From: Hwangdonia lutea
Lineage (GTDB): Bacteria > Bacteroidota > Bacteroidia > Flavobacteriales > Flavobacteriaceae
Assembly: GCF_032814565.1 (NCBI RefSeq)
Contig: NZ_CP136521.1
Location: 2,762,501-2,826,500, forward strand
Direction of reading: 5' to 3'
Length of the DNA: 64,000 nucleotides
The translations under genes and the position numbers were made by a program. The notes under the pieces are model-generated. The model was not told the DNA's origin. It saw only the letters and a list, made by a program, of their open reading frames with translations, and ran no database searches. Below, piece by piece: positions 8,225-17,750 of the stretch (positions are counted from its first letter, which is position 1; every line of letters begins with the position of its first letter).

Positions 8225-10993
8225 ATGAAAAGAATTAATTATCTATTAAAAATTACACTGTGTTTTGTGTTATTGACTTCGTTTTCAATAACCGTTGAAG
8301 CTCAGATTAAAAAAACGGCAAGTGTTGAAGGCATTACAGAGTATAAACTAGACAATGGTTTAAAAGTGCTGTTGTTTCCAGATAATTCTGCACAAACCAT
8401 TACCGTAAACATCACCTATTTGGTGGGGTCGCGACACGAGGGTTATGGCGAAAAGGGAATGGCGCACCTCTTGGAGCACATGGTTTTTAAAGGCACGCCA
8501 AACCATCCGGATATCCCAAAGGAATTAACCGAACGCGGTTCCCGACCAAACGGCACCACATGGTTTGATAGAACCAACTATTACGAAACCTTTAATGCCA
8601 ATGATGATAATCTGGATTGGGCCTTGGATTTGGAGGCCGATAGAATGGTAAATTCGTACATAGCAAAAAAGGATTTGGAATCTGAATTTTCGGTAGTTAG
8701 AAATGAATTTGAAAGTGGCGAAAACTCACCTACTAGGGTGCTGATGCAAAAAGTAACGAGTGCCGCTTATTTATGGCATAATTACGGAAAATCCACCATT
8801 GGAAACAAATCGGATATTGAGCGCGTGCCTATTGAAAACCTACAAGCATTTTACAAAAAATATTACCGTCCGGATAACGCTGTTCTTATGGTTACCGGCA
8901 AATTTGAAACCGATAAGACTTTGGCTTTAATTGAGAAAAAGTTTGGAGGGATTAAAAAACCAGACACACCTTTAAGGGATATCCCAACTATTGAGCCTGC
9001 CCAAGATGGCGAAAAACGTGTTACATTAAGTCGTGTTGGCGATTTGCAAATTGTATCGGCGCTATATCACACGCCAGCAGGATCGCACGAAGATTATGCG
9101 GCCATGTCTGTGGTTGAACAAGTACTTACCGATCAACCTTCAGGTAGATTGTATAAAGCTTTGGTAGACGGTAAAAAAGCTTCTAGTCTTTGGTCGTTTT
9201 CTCCATTTACAAAGGAACCTTCATTTTTATATATAAATGTGGATGTGCCTTCAGAAAAATCATTAACCGAGGCTGAAACCACGTTATTGTCGGTGTTAGA
9301 CGGTTTAAAAGAGAATCCGATTACCGAAGAAGAGGTTAATCGTGCCAAATCCAATTTGTTAAAACGCATCGATCAAATAAGTAGAAATTCAGCCTTTTTA
9401 GGCACTTATATGAGCGAGTTTATTGGAGCTGGCGACTGGCGATTGGCCTTCATTCATAGAGATAGAATTGAAAGTATGACGGCCGAAAAAGTAAATGAGG
9501 CTGCTCAGCGCTACTTGATAAACACCAACAGAACCGTGGGTAATTTTGTTCCAACTAAAACACCTATTCGTGTGGAAATAGAGCATACCCAAGGTCTTGA
9601 GGAGTTGGTTGCAAGCTACAAAGGAAAAGCAGGTTATGGTGCAGGAGAAGCTTTTGATGTGTCTTACGAAAACATTCAAAACCGATTGGATTCAGGTACT
9701 TTAAATACAACGCCAATTGAATACGGCTTCATTAAAAAAGACAACCGCGGTAAAACGGTAACCTTATCGTTTACTTTTAGAAATGGTAATGTGAACGATT
9801 TTATGAATAAAGGAAAAATTGCCAGTTACACCGCCAGAATGCTTAACAAAGGCACACAAAACCATACCAGACAAGATATTGAGGATAAATTGAGTGCCTT
9901 AAAATCGTCTGTTGGTTTTGGTGGTTCCAATGGTCGTGTAAATGTTTATGTGAGTTCTACCGAAGAAAATCTTATGGAAACCTTGGCTTTAATGACCGAT
10001 ATGCTGAAAAACCCTAAGTTTGACCCAGCGGAATTGGATAAACTTAAAACCCAAGAATTAGCAAGTATTGAACAGAACAAGACAGAGCCTCAATACTTAG
10101 CTGGTAAAAGATTGGGAGCATTAAACCAAAACTACAAAAAAGGACACCCACTTTACGTAACATCAATCGAGGAAGATATTGAAGCTATCAATGCGGTTAC
10201 CGTTGAAGCTATTCAAGATTATTACAACGAGTTTTACGGTATTTCGGATAGTGCGACCTTGGTTGCTATTGGAAATGTAGATGAACAGGGTTTAAAGGAT
10301 TATTTTGAAAAAGAATTTTCAGATTTTAAATCCAATAAGCCGTACAAACCTATATCGGATAAGTATATTCCGAATAATGCAGCAAACGAAAAAATTAAAA
10401 CACCAGATAAAAAGAATGCCATAAGTATTGGTGTTTTGGCTTTTGAAGGCAGTCAGGTTGATGAAGATTATGCGGCCCTACAAATTGCAGGCTCCATTTT
10501 TGGTGGTGGATTCTTAAACTCTAGAATTGCCGATCGTTTACGTCAAAAAGATGGTGTGAGTTATGGTGCTGGCGGACGCGTAAGTGTTGATGGTGACGAA
10601 AAAGATAAGAAATCTTCCATCATGGTTTATGCTATTTATGCGCCTGAAAACGCATCAAAAGTGCAAAAGGGTTTTAGTGAAGAAATTGCGCGTTTTATAG
10701 CCGATGGAATTACAGAAGATGAGCTTAAAGTTGCCGTTACCAGTTGGGTGCAGGGGCAAAATGTGTCCAGAGCGAAAGACAATGAATTATCTTCTAAAAT
10801 CAATAATAATTTATATTACGATAGAGATATGATGTTTTATAAAGATATCGAAGACCGCGTAACCAATTTAACCGTTGAAGATGTAAATAAAGTGATTAAA
10901 AAATACTTTAAAACATTTGATAAATGGACGGTTGTTAATGCCGGGGATTTTGAGAAATCACCAGAAATTAAAACCGACAAAAAAGTAGATTAA
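8225..10993 (+). CDS. M16 family zinc metallopeptidase (tandem-domain, exported)
   Basis: A 922-residue exported protease of the pitrilysin/M16 family. An N-terminal signal peptide (LLKITLCFVLLTSFSITVEAQ) is followed by the inverted zinc-binding motif HLLEHMVFKG (HxxEH, near residue 82) with its downstream Glu in the ALDLEADRM/ESEFSVVRNEFE region. A second M16 lobe starts near residue 490 and lacks the HxxEH motif, as expected for the inactive half. The SYGAG loop near residue 777 and other M16_C features are present. It probably degrades peptides in the periplasm or at the outer membrane. Divergent from parA. Confidence 0.93.
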   Translation: MKRINYLLKITLCFVLLTSFSITVEAQIKKTASVEGITEYKLDNGLKVLLFPDNSAQTITVNITYLVGSRHEGYGEKGMAHLLEHMVFKGTPNHPDIPKELTERGSRPNGTTWFDRTNYYETFNANDDNLDWALDLEADRMVNSYIAKKDLESEFSVVRNEFESGENSPTRVLMQKVTSAAYLWHNYGKSTIGNKSDIERVPIENLQAFYKKYYRPDNAVLMVTGKFETDKTLALIEKKFGGIKKPDTPLRDIPTIEPAQDGEKRVTLSRVGDLQIVSALYHTPAGSHEDYAAMSVVEQVLTDQPSGRLYKALVDGKKASSLWSFSPFTKEPSFLYINVDVPSEKSLTEAETTLLSVLDGLKENPITEEEVNRAKSNLLKRIDQISRNSAFLGTYMSEFIGAGDWRLAFIHRDRIESMTAEKVNEAAQRYLINTNRTVGNFVPTKTPIRVEIEHTQGLEELVASYKGKAGYGAGEAFDVSYENIQNRLDSGTLNTTPIEYGFIKKDNRGKTVTLSFTFRNGNVNDFMNKGKIASYTARMLNKGTQNHTRQDIEDKLSALKSSVGFGGSNGRVNVYVSSTEENLMETLALMTDMLKNPKFDPAELDKLKTQELASIEQNKTEPQYLAGKRLGALNQNYKKGHPLYVTSIEEDIEAINAVTVEAIQDYYNEFYGISDSATLVAIGNVDEQGLKDYFEKEFSDFKSNKPYKPISDKYIPNNAANEKIKTPDKKNAISIGVLAFEGSQVDEDYAALQIAGSIFGGGFLNSRIADRLRQKDGVSYGAGGRVSVDGDEKDKKSSIMVYAIYAPENASKVQKGFSEEIARFIADGITEDELKVAVTSWVQGQNVSRAKDNELSSKINNNLYYDRDMMFYKDIEDRVTNLTVEDVNKVIKKYFKTFDKWTVVNAGDFEKSPEIKTDKKVD

Positions 10994-11012
10994 TTTTTAA
11001 ACTACAATAATT

Positions 11013-11152
11013 AAAAGAGCCTGTTTAGAAAGTCTAATTCAATGTCATATTGAGCTTGTCGAAATATTTTAACTTCTTGATAATCAAGATTGGTTTCGAC
11101 AAGCTCAACCTGACAAATTAAATTCAAAAGACTTCTTAGATAGGCTCTTTTT
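11013..11152. terminator. Nested hairpin / bidirectional terminator containing a dispersed repeat
   Basis: Three stems are nested. Outer arms AAAAGAGCCT.. (11013-11034) pair with ..AGGCTCTTTT (11130-11152). A perfect 15 bp stem TTGAGCTTGTCGAAA (11050-11064) pairs with 11094-11108. An inner CTTGATaaTCAAG lies at the centre. The site ends in a T-run and lies between convergent genes (M16 protease and PHP protein), so it probably terminates both. The central palindrome looks like a dispersed repeat unit. Confidence 0.65.
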
Positions 11153-12352
11153 TTATTCTGAAAACCTATAAGGTTGGGTCCAAGCTTTTTCAAACAACAA
11201 ATCTTCAATCGGATTTTCGTGTAATTTTGAAGATGTAATTTTGCAGCGCACAAAAAGCATATCTTTTGCGATTTCAAAGCTAGCCTTGTCGCTTTCAAAT
11301 GAAGCCAATGTTTCTGGTTCGCCTTGTCCTTTTTTGCAGCCTATAAAAGCTATTTTGTAAGTGGTATTTTCATTTGTTTTAACGGCGACAGAAAGCCTAT
11401 TGTTTTCAAAAGTCAAATCACTTAACTCTACGCCAGTACTCGCATAAAACTGTCCGGTTTCCATAGCATTTATTAACGATTTAGCACTAAGTGTATCTGC
11501 TTGTACCATAATCCACCCCCTGCCAGCGTTACTCCATTTACGGCCTTTTCTGTGGTAATGGTGCGAATCATCGGTAGCTAGTCCGTACATTATGGGTTTA
11601 TTGTTTTCAATGTAAGCAATGTTGATATAATCCCACATGAGTTCAGTAGATATATGCTCGTCGTTTCCAGAGTTATTTACATGCGGATGCCCGTTGTACA
11701 CCTCAAAAAACTGTTCGTTTTTTAAAGCTATCATATCTTCAAGACTAATGGCATAACCAAAATTAGGGTGATTGATATGTGCTATTATCGGGGTGCCGAA
11801 TTCTTCCTTGTGTTTTGCAACTTCATCCAAATTGTTTTGCATCACTTCCAAAACGCTATTCCCGCCTTGCGGATCTATTTTCCGTTTAACATTGGTAGCA
11901 TTAATATGTATGGGTTTGCCATTGTAACCATCGGTTATTTCTTCAGATTGAATGATTAAAAATTTACCATCTTCCTCAAATTTAGGTCGGTATTCCTCGT
12001 AGGTTTTTAGTTTAACTTGAGTTCTGTTTAAAGAATCTACTCTATAATTTACCCAATCATCACCATAGGTGTTCAAATAATTTTTAAAGGCGTTTTGATA
12101 AATGGAATCCTTTGAAATGGTTTTCCATTTGTCGCCTTCGGCTAAAGTATTATGGTCTGTTAACGCTAGAAATTGGTAGCCGTTGCTTTTGTACCAATCC
12201 ATAATAACCTCGGGGAATTCGTCCCCATCGCTCCAATACGAATGGGTGTGGAGGTTGCCTTTAAACCACTGTTTTTTAGATTCTGTTTTTTCTTTGTTAC
12301 AACTAGATAAAATAATAAAGAATACGACTATTAATGGATTTAAAGTTTTCAT
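11153..12352 (-). CDS. PHP-domain metal-dependent phosphoesterase-like lipoprotein
   Basis: A 399-residue protein starting with a lipoprotein signal (PLIVVFFIILSSC, lipobox Cys at ~18). The PHP domain opens with GNLHTHSYWSDG, the first metal-binding HxH motif, followed by FLALTDHNT near residue 58. Further metal ligands are in PIIAHINHPNFG and the GLATDDSHHYH segment. PHP proteins hydrolyse phosphoester bonds using two or three metal ions. Here it is attached to a membrane outside the cytoplasm. It stands alone between the M16 protease and the mutase cluster. Substrate unknown. Confidence 0.85.
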   Translation of the reverse strand: MKTLNPLIVVFFIILSSCNKEKTESKKQWFKGNLHTHSYWSDGDEFPEVIMDWYKSNGYQFLALTDHNTLAEGDKWKTISKDSIYQNAFKNYLNTYGDDWVNYRVDSLNRTQVKLKTYEEYRPKFEEDGKFLIIQSEEITDGYNGKPIHINATNVKRKIDPQGGNSVLEVMQNNLDEVAKHKEEFGTPIIAHINHPNFGYAISLEDMIALKNEQFFEVYNGHPHVNNSGNDEHISTELMWDYINIAYIENNKPIMYGLATDDSHHYHRKGRKWSNAGRGWIMVQADTLSAKSLINAMETGQFYASTGVELSDLTFENNRLSVAVKTNENTTYKIAFIGCKKGQGEPETLASFESDKASFEIAKDMLFVRCKITSSKLHENPIEDLLFEKAWTQPYRFSE

Positions 12353-12499
12353 GTTTTAAGGATATTGATATGGATTTTTGAAGTCTCGTTTAATGCAAAG
12401 CCAAAGTTCCGCTTCAATACTGAAACAAGTTCAGCACAGGTAAACTTTATCGATTGTTAAAACGATTTAAGTTTACAATTCATTAAGAATCAACATCAG

Positions 12500-14683
12500 C
12501 TAATCAATCAAAATCTCCAAAATCTTTATCGCGGCATCGCTAATTTTTGTGCCTGGGCCAAATACAGCCACAGCGCCAGCATCAAATAGATATTGGTAAT
12601 CTTGTTTGGGAATTACGCCGCCAACAATAACCATAATATCGTCGCGACCGTAATCTTTTAAAGCTTCAATAACTTGCGGCACCAATGTTTTGTGTCCTGC
12701 TGCAAGCGAGGACACGCCTAAAATATGTACATCGTTCTCCACGGCTTGTTTAGCTGCTTCTTGTGGCGTTTGAAAAAGCGGACCAATATCCACATCAAAT
12801 CCCACATCGGCATAACCGGTGGCGACTACTTTGGCACCACGGTCGTGACCGTCTTGTCCCATTTTTGCAATCATTATGCGGGGTCGTCGTCCATCTTGTT
12901 CGGCAAAAATATCGGCTAATTCTTTTGCTTTATTAAAGCTATTATCGTTTTTTACTTCTTTGCTATACACACCGGAAAAGGATTTTATTTGTGCTTTGTA
13001 ACGCCCGAAAACATCTTCTAAAGCATCACTAATTTCGCCTAAAGTAGCGCGTTCACGGGCTGCTTCAACAGCTAAAGCTAACAAATTCCCATGAAAACGG
13101 GAACCTTTTGAAACAGAACTTGTGGTTTCTTTTTTACTGTTATTTGAGTTAGACCATGCTTTTGCAGCTTCTGTTAATTTTGATAAAGCCTTTTTTACTT
13201 TATCGTTATTTCTTTCGGCTTTTATCTTATCTAAACTATCAATCTGCTGATTACGAACCGTTTGGTTGTCAACTACTAAGGTTTGTATGGGCGCTTCTTC
13301 CTGGAGTCTGTATTTGTTAACCCCAACAATAATATCCTGTCCTGAATCGATGCGGGCTTGTTTACGTGCCGCCGCTTGCTCGATTCTCATTTTAGGAATG
13401 CCCGCTTCAATGGCTTTGGTCATACCGCCCAAGGCTTCCACTTCTTCAATTAAAGTCCATGCTTTGTGGGCAATGTCGTGCGTTAGTTTTTCAACATAAA
13501 AGCTACCCGCCCAAGGGTCGACGGTTTTAGTGATCTTAGTTTCCTCTTGTAAAAATATTTGTGTGTTTCTGGCAATACGTGCCGAAAAATCGGTTGGTAA
13601 AGCAATGGCCTCATCCAGAGCATTGGTGTGTAAACTTTGCGTACCGCCAAAAGCTGCCGCAGCCGCTTCAATAGTGGTTCGGGCTACATTATTAAATGGG
13701 TCTTGTTCGGTTAAACTCCAACCAGATGTTTGGCAATGGGTGCGTAAGGCCAGTGATTTTTCATTCTTCGGATGGAATTGTTTTACCAATTTAGCCCACA
13801 ACATTCTAGCTGCTCGCATTTTGGCAATTTCCATAAAATGATTCATGCCAATCGCCCAAAAGAAAGATAGGCGCGGGGCAAAGGTATCGATGTCCATGCC
13901 TGCATCCAATCCTTTTCTAATATATTCCAAGCCATCGGCCAAGGTGTAAGCGAGTTCGATATCGCAGGTGGCACCGGCTTCTTGCATGTGATAGCCAGAA
14001 ATACTGATGCTGTTAAATTTTGGCATATTTTTACTGGTATACTCAAAAATATCAGAAATGATTTTCATTGAGGGCGTTGGCGGATAAATGTACGTGTTGC
14101 GCACCATAAATTCCTTTAAAATATCATTTTGAATGGTGCCTGCTAATTGTTCTGGTTTTACGCCTTGTTCTTCGGCGGCAACAATGTAAAATGCCATAAT
14201 GGGCAATACGGCGCCATTCATGGTCATTGAAACGGACATTTTATCCAACGGAATTTGGTCGAAAAGCACTTTCATATCTTCCACCGAATCAATCGCAACG
14301 CCAGCTTTTCCAACGTCGCCAACCACACGTTCATGGTTGGAATCGTAACCGCGATGCGTTGCTAAATCGAATGCCACCGACAACCCTTTTTGTCCGGCCT
14401 CTAAATTACGTCTGTAAAAGGCATTGCTTTCTTCGGCAGTCGAAAAACCTGCATATTGGCGAATCGTCCAAGGTCTGCGTACATACATCGTACTGTAGGG
14501 GCCGCGGAGATTTGGCGCTATGCCCGCAACAAAATTAAGATGCTCAATCTGTTGTAAATCATCTTTTGAATAGGTTGATTTTACAGGAATGCCTTCTGCA
14601 GTTACAAACGAGCTTTTTGCTATTGGCTTTTGGCTTTTAATAGCTGACTTAATGGTTATATGTTGAAGGTTTTTTCTAGACAT
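12500..14683 (-). CDS. scpA: Methylmalonyl-CoA mutase, large (B12-binding) subunit
   Basis: A 727-residue adenosylcobalamin enzyme interconverting methylmalonyl-CoA and succinyl-CoA in propionate and branched-chain amino acid metabolism. The N-terminal TIM barrel includes [21 protein letters not shown] and the substrate-site region [15 protein letters not shown]. The C-terminal cobalamin domain carries the DxHxxG base-off motif in [15 protein letters not shown] (near residue 615) and ends with the VFGPGTKI segment. It is the last gene of the cluster udk-divIC-mutA-lipoprotein-scpA, all on the minus strand. About the usual length for the large subunit. Confidence 0.96.
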   Translation of the reverse strand: MSRKNLQHITIKSAIKSQKPIAKSSFVTAEGIPVKSTYSKDDLQQIEHLNFVAGIAPNLRGPYSTMYVRRPWTIRQYAGFSTAEESNAFYRRNLEAGQKGLSVAFDLATHRGYDSNHERVVGDVGKAGVAIDSVEDMKVLFDQIPLDKMSVSMTMNGAVLPIMAFYIVAAEEQGVKPEQLAGTIQNDILKEFMVRNTYIYPPTPSMKIISDIFEYTSKNMPKFNSISISGYHMQEAGATCDIELAYTLADGLEYIRKGLDAGMDIDTFAPRLSFFWAIGMNHFMEIAKMRAARMLWAKLVKQFHPKNEKSLALRTHCQTSGWSLTEQDPFNNVARTTIEAAAAAFGGTQSLHTNALDEAIALPTDFSARIARNTQIFLQEETKITKTVDPWAGSFYVEKLTHDIAHKAWTLIEEVEALGGMTKAIEAGIPKMRIEQAAARKQARIDSGQDIIVGVNKYRLQEEAPIQTLVVDNQTVRNQQIDSLDKIKAERNNDKVKKALSKLTEAAKAWSNSNNSKKETTSSVSKGSRFHGNLLALAVEAARERATLGEISDALEDVFGRYKAQIKSFSGVYSKEVKNDNSFNKAKELADIFAEQDGRRPRIMIAKMGQDGHDRGAKVVATGYADVGFDVDIGPLFQTPQEAAKQAVENDVHILGVSSLAAGHKTLVPQVIEALKDYGRDDIMVIVGGVIPKQDYQYLFDAGAVAVFGPGTKISDAAIKILEILID

Positions 14684-14701
14684 TTTGATTGACCCAATTT
14701 T

Positions 14702-15340
14702 TTATTGTGGCGTTTTGTTAAAATCTACTTTTTGTACTGGTTTTTCATTATTTACTTTTGATAAATCCTTGTTAAACAACTTTGCGTAATACAAATCGAA
14801 AGCGATGTAAGCTGCTAAATATTTGTCGCTTAGCGCATGTCTGAAATTAGACATTAACGGGGCTCCAAAAGGCTTTGGACTCATACTGTTAACTTCTAAT
14901 AATGAATTAAAAGTGGTTCTTAATTCCGGATTTTGCATATTTATGGCGATGCACTTTACCAAGGCACCGTTATAGTTTAAATAGCTTTCAGGGTTGTTGG
15001 CATCCCACAAATCGTTCTCCTGTTTTAGGGCTTCAAAAACCTTTACGGTGTGCGGAGAAACGATGTCTTCGTATTTTACCCTACCGTAAATGGCGTTTCT
15101 AATAAACTGACCGTAAGCTTGGACTAATGAGGCGTTTGGATTGTTTTTGCCGTAATAATTTAAAATATCATTTTCAAAAGCAAACAAGGCTTCGCTGTAT
15201 AATTTAGAGTCTACCTTTTCGCAAGTTAATACCAAACCCTTATCGGCATATTTGTATTCTGATAGTGTGTTTTCATTTTTACAACTTATCAAACCAAAAG
15301 TTAATGCGATGACAAAAAGTTTAAAAAATGGTGTTTTCAT
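14702..15340 (-). CDS. Hypothetical lipoprotein between the mutase subunits
   Basis: A 212-residue protein with an N-terminal lipoprotein signal (KLFVIALTFGLISCKN; lipobox Cys at residue 20). The rest is mixed helical with no catalytic motif that I recognise. It lies between the small and large methylmalonyl-CoA mutase genes, separated by 20 bp from each. The position may be shared by other flavobacteria, but a role in the mutase reaction is not implied, because the protein would be outside the cytoplasm. Confidence 0.75.
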   Translation of the reverse strand: MKTPFFKLFVIALTFGLISCKNENTLSEYKYADKGLVLTCEKVDSKLYSEALFAFENDILNYYGKNNPNASLVQAYGQFIRNAIYGRVKYEDIVSPHTVKVFEALKQENDLWDANNPESYLNYNGALVKCIAINMQNPELRTTFNSLLEVNSMSPKPFGAPLMSNFRHALSDKYLAAYIAFDLYYAKLFNKDLSKVNNEKPVQKVDFNKTPQ

Positions 15341-15360
15341 GATGGCAGTAAAATTTAAAA

Positions 15361-16731
15361 TTATTCAGTTTTTAATCGATTTTGTTCTAAAGTTTCGGCA
15401 AGTCGTTTTTCAACAATAGGCTCAATTAATGTTTTTCTCGGCTTGGTTTTTACAAAAGGATATATTTCCAGCTCATCTTTCATTTTATCATTAGCGTTGG
15501 GGTGTTTGTTGCTTCCCAATAACACTTCCTTGCCAGCATCGAATTGCTGCTGTTCTTTGTTGGCACTTTCCTTTATTTTCCGTTGAATGGTGCCTTCCTT
15601 CAACTGTTTTAAAAAACCGCCGTTGGCTTCAATATCTTTAAATAATTCTAAAGCTTTTTCGGCAAGCTGATGGGTTAAATTTTCAATATAATAAGCGCCA
15701 TCTGTAGGATTATCTACTTTATCAAAATAACTTTCGTGCTTTAAAATAAGTAATTGATTTCGGGCAATACGCTCGCCAAATTCGTTGTTTTTATGATATA
15801 TCGCATCGTAAGGCAAATTGCAAATGGTATTGGCGCCACCTAAAATGGCACTCATGCATTCGGTTGTGGTACGCAGCATGTTGTTGTTGTAATCGTATAG
15901 CGTTTTGTTGCGTTTGGTTGGGGTTGCGAAAATATTGCAGTTTGTATTGATGTTGTATTCTGAAGCTAAGGTGCTCCAAAGGATACGTAACGCTCTAAGT
16001 TTTGCGATTTCGAAAAAATAATTGGTGCCGACTGACACTTGAAAGATGACAATAAAGGTTGTCTTTTTCTCGCTGTCAATAATAGTTTCAAGATGATTTA
16101 AATACGCGTTGGCATGGGCTAAACCGTAAGCCAGTTGTTGTACCATATTGGCACCTGCGTTTTGGTATAAAGCCGTATCAACACTAAAACTATTTGTGTT
16201 TTTTACGATAGTTTCAAAATGCTTGTGGTCGTCTTTTAAATTGTTAAACCAGTTTCCGGATTTCGCTAAATGGCCAATGATATCTGTATGAATTTGGATT
16301 CCTGCCTTCGCAGGAATTACAGAAAATTGTTTAACGTAATCGCTATTTAAAAACTGTAATTCAAAATAAAGTGGGGTAGAAGTAAGGTTGATGTTTTTTA
16401 ATAAAACTTCAATGGAAACGGAATCATTTGGAATAATAAATTTGATGCTTTCAGCACCACGTTCAATGGCATCAATGGCTTTGAGATTTGATTTTTTTTC
16501 ATCGGAAACGTAAATTGTTTGACAGACAAGCCATTGGGTAGCTTGGGTGTTTGATGGTTTTGGAAACGCATCAAAATCATCTGAATGATAAAAAGGCTTT
16601 ACCGAAATACCTTCGTTTGAATTCCAAATAAGGGTTTCATTATAATCGGCGCCTTTTAAATCAACTTGGATTTTCTGTTTCCATTGTTTTGCCGATACTT
16701 GGTTAAAATCATCAAACAAACGCTTAGTCAT
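15361..16731 (-). CDS. mutA: Methylmalonyl-CoA mutase, small (non-cobalamin) subunit
   Basis: A 456-residue paralogue of the catalytic barrel, lacking the C-terminal B12 domain. It pairs with the large subunit as a structural partner. Matching features are IWNSNEGISVKPFYHSDD, EIAKLRALRILWSTLASEYN and TECMSAILGGANTICNLPYD. The protein contains the peptide SVIPAKAGIQIHT near residue 139. That peptide is encoded by a REP-like palindrome at 16298-16317 and looks like an in-frame insertion in a surface loop. The 5' end overlaps the DivIC-like gene by 8 bp. Confidence 0.93.
   Translation of the reverse strand: MTKRLFDDFNQVSAKQWKQKIQVDLKGADYNETLIWNSNEGISVKPFYHSDDFDAFPKPSNTQATQWLVCQTIYVSDEKKSNLKAIDAIERGAESIKFIIPNDSVSIEVLLKNINLTSTPLYFELQFLNSDYVKQFSVIPAKAGIQIHTDIIGHLAKSGNWFNNLKDDHKHFETIVKNTNSFSVDTALYQNAGANMVQQLAYGLAHANAYLNHLETIIDSEKKTTFIVIFQVSVGTNYFFEIAKLRALRILWSTLASEYNINTNCNIFATPTKRNKTLYDYNNNMLRTTTECMSAILGGANTICNLPYDAIYHKNNEFGERIARNQLLILKHESYFDKVDNPTDGAYYIENLTHQLAEKALELFKDIEANGGFLKQLKEGTIQRKIKESANKEQQQFDAGKEVLLGSNKHPNANDKMKDELEIYPFVKTKPRKTLIEPIVEKRLAETLEQNRLKTE
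16298..16317. repeat. REP-like palindrome inside mutA
   Basis: ATTCCTGC-cttc-GCAGGAAT has the same 8-base arms as the intergenic hairpins at 3196-3215 and 3250-3317. It is translated in frame on the minus strand as part of VIPAKAGIQ, the peptide known from palindromic-element insertions in many bacterial genes. Confidence 0.8.
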
Positions 16732-17050
16732 CTTTTTTTATTTTTAAACTGTCTTCGTATTCAATAATAAAAATTTCCTCGTTGTCCTTTTTCATATAAT
16801 AAGTTTCGCGAGCAAATTTTTCCATGCCTTCTTCGGTACTTAATTTTTTAATTGCTTTTTTATCTTTTTCAATTTCCCGTTTGTAATATTTTTTTTCATT
16901 CTCTAAAGCTTCAATTTCTGAGTTTAACTCATGGTGAATAAGCCACGAATTGGCATCAAAAAACAGCATCCATACGGCGAAAACCACAAAAATGAGTATA
17001 AACCAATTTTTAAAAGGCTTTAAATATTTATTTTTTTTGAATTGTGCCAT
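16724..17050 (-). CDS. FtsB/DivIC-like septum formation initiator
   Basis: A 108-residue single-pass membrane protein of the septum formation initiator family. A basic cytoplasmic start (FKKNKYLKPFKN) is followed by one transmembrane helix (WFILIFVVFAVWMLFF). A periplasmic coiled coil (LNSEIEALENEKKYYKREI, plus KDKKAIKKLS) and the family motif EKFARETYYMKKDNEEIFII complete it. FtsB-type proteins link the divisome complex to septal peptidoglycan synthesis. It starts one base after the udk stop and overlaps mutA downstream, so it is part of the same operon. Confidence 0.9.
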   Translation of the reverse strand: MAQFKKNKYLKPFKNWFILIFVVFAVWMLFFDANSWLIHHELNSEIEALENEKKYYKREIEKDKKAIKKLSTEEGMEKFARETYYMKKDNEEIFIIEYEDSLKIKKDD

Positions 17051-17656
17051 TTACAGGTTTTCGTTAATAATGGTTTTAACAATATCTACGGCAACGGTGT
17101 TGTATTTATTGTTAGGAATAATAATATCTGCGTACTCTTTCATGGGTTCTATAAACTGATCGTGCATGGGTTTTAAGGTGTTTTGATAACGCAAAAGCAC
17201 TTCGTTTATATCTCTGCCACGCTCGGAAATATCGCGTTTTAATCTGCGTATTAAACGCTCGTCGGTATCGGCGTGCACAAATATTTTAATATCGAACATA
17301 TCCCGCAACTCGGGGTTTGTGAGAATTAAAATGCCTTCAACAATCATAACTTTTCTCGGGTATGTTAAAATGGTATCGCCCGTTCTGTTGTGTTTTACAA
17401 ACGAATAAACTGGTTGGTGTATGGGTTTATCTTTTTTTAATTCTTTCAAATGATTGACCAACAAGTCGAAATCGATGGATCTCGGGTGGTCGAAATTTAT
17501 TTTAACGCGTTCTTCGTATGTTAGATGGGTGGTGTCTTTATAATATGAATCTTGTGAAATAACACCAACTTCACCTTCGGGAAGTTCTTTTAAAATCTGA
17601 TTGACAACCGTTGTTTTTCCACAGCCCGTTCCGCCTGCAATTCCTATAATTAGCAT
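17051..17656 (-). CDS. udk: Uridine kinase
   Basis: A 201-residue P-loop kinase that phosphorylates uridine and cytidine in pyrimidine salvage. The Walker A loop is in GIAGGTGCGKTT (residues 5-16). Further conserved segments are VISQDSYYKD, NFDHPRSIDFDLL, PVYSFVKHNRT (nucleoside-binding), VMIVEGILIL (Walker B) and IFVHADTDERLIRRLKRDISERGRD (the lid region). First gene of the minus-strand cluster leading into the mutase genes. Confidence 0.95.
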   Translation of the reverse strand: MLIIGIAGGTGCGKTTVVNQILKELPEGEVGVISQDSYYKDTTHLTYEERVKINFDHPRSIDFDLLVNHLKELKKDKPIHQPVYSFVKHNRTGDTILTYPRKVMIVEGILILTNPELRDMFDIKIFVHADTDERLIRRLKRDISERGRDINEVLLRYQNTLKPMHDQFIEPMKEYADIIIPNNKYNTVAVDIVKTIINENL

Positions 17657-17750
17657 CTAAAAAATGTTTATAAAGCTTAATAAAACTAAATAAAATCCAA
17701 TTTTAATTTGTATCATTTTAGAAGTTATTTAGTATCACACAAATCTAAGA

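Noticed and set aside
11011-11298. Minus-strand frame of 95 codons
   Set aside because: It consists of the nested repeat translated plus antisense-frame sequence of the PHP gene; peptides such as VELVETN and FRQAQYD are typical of translated repeats.
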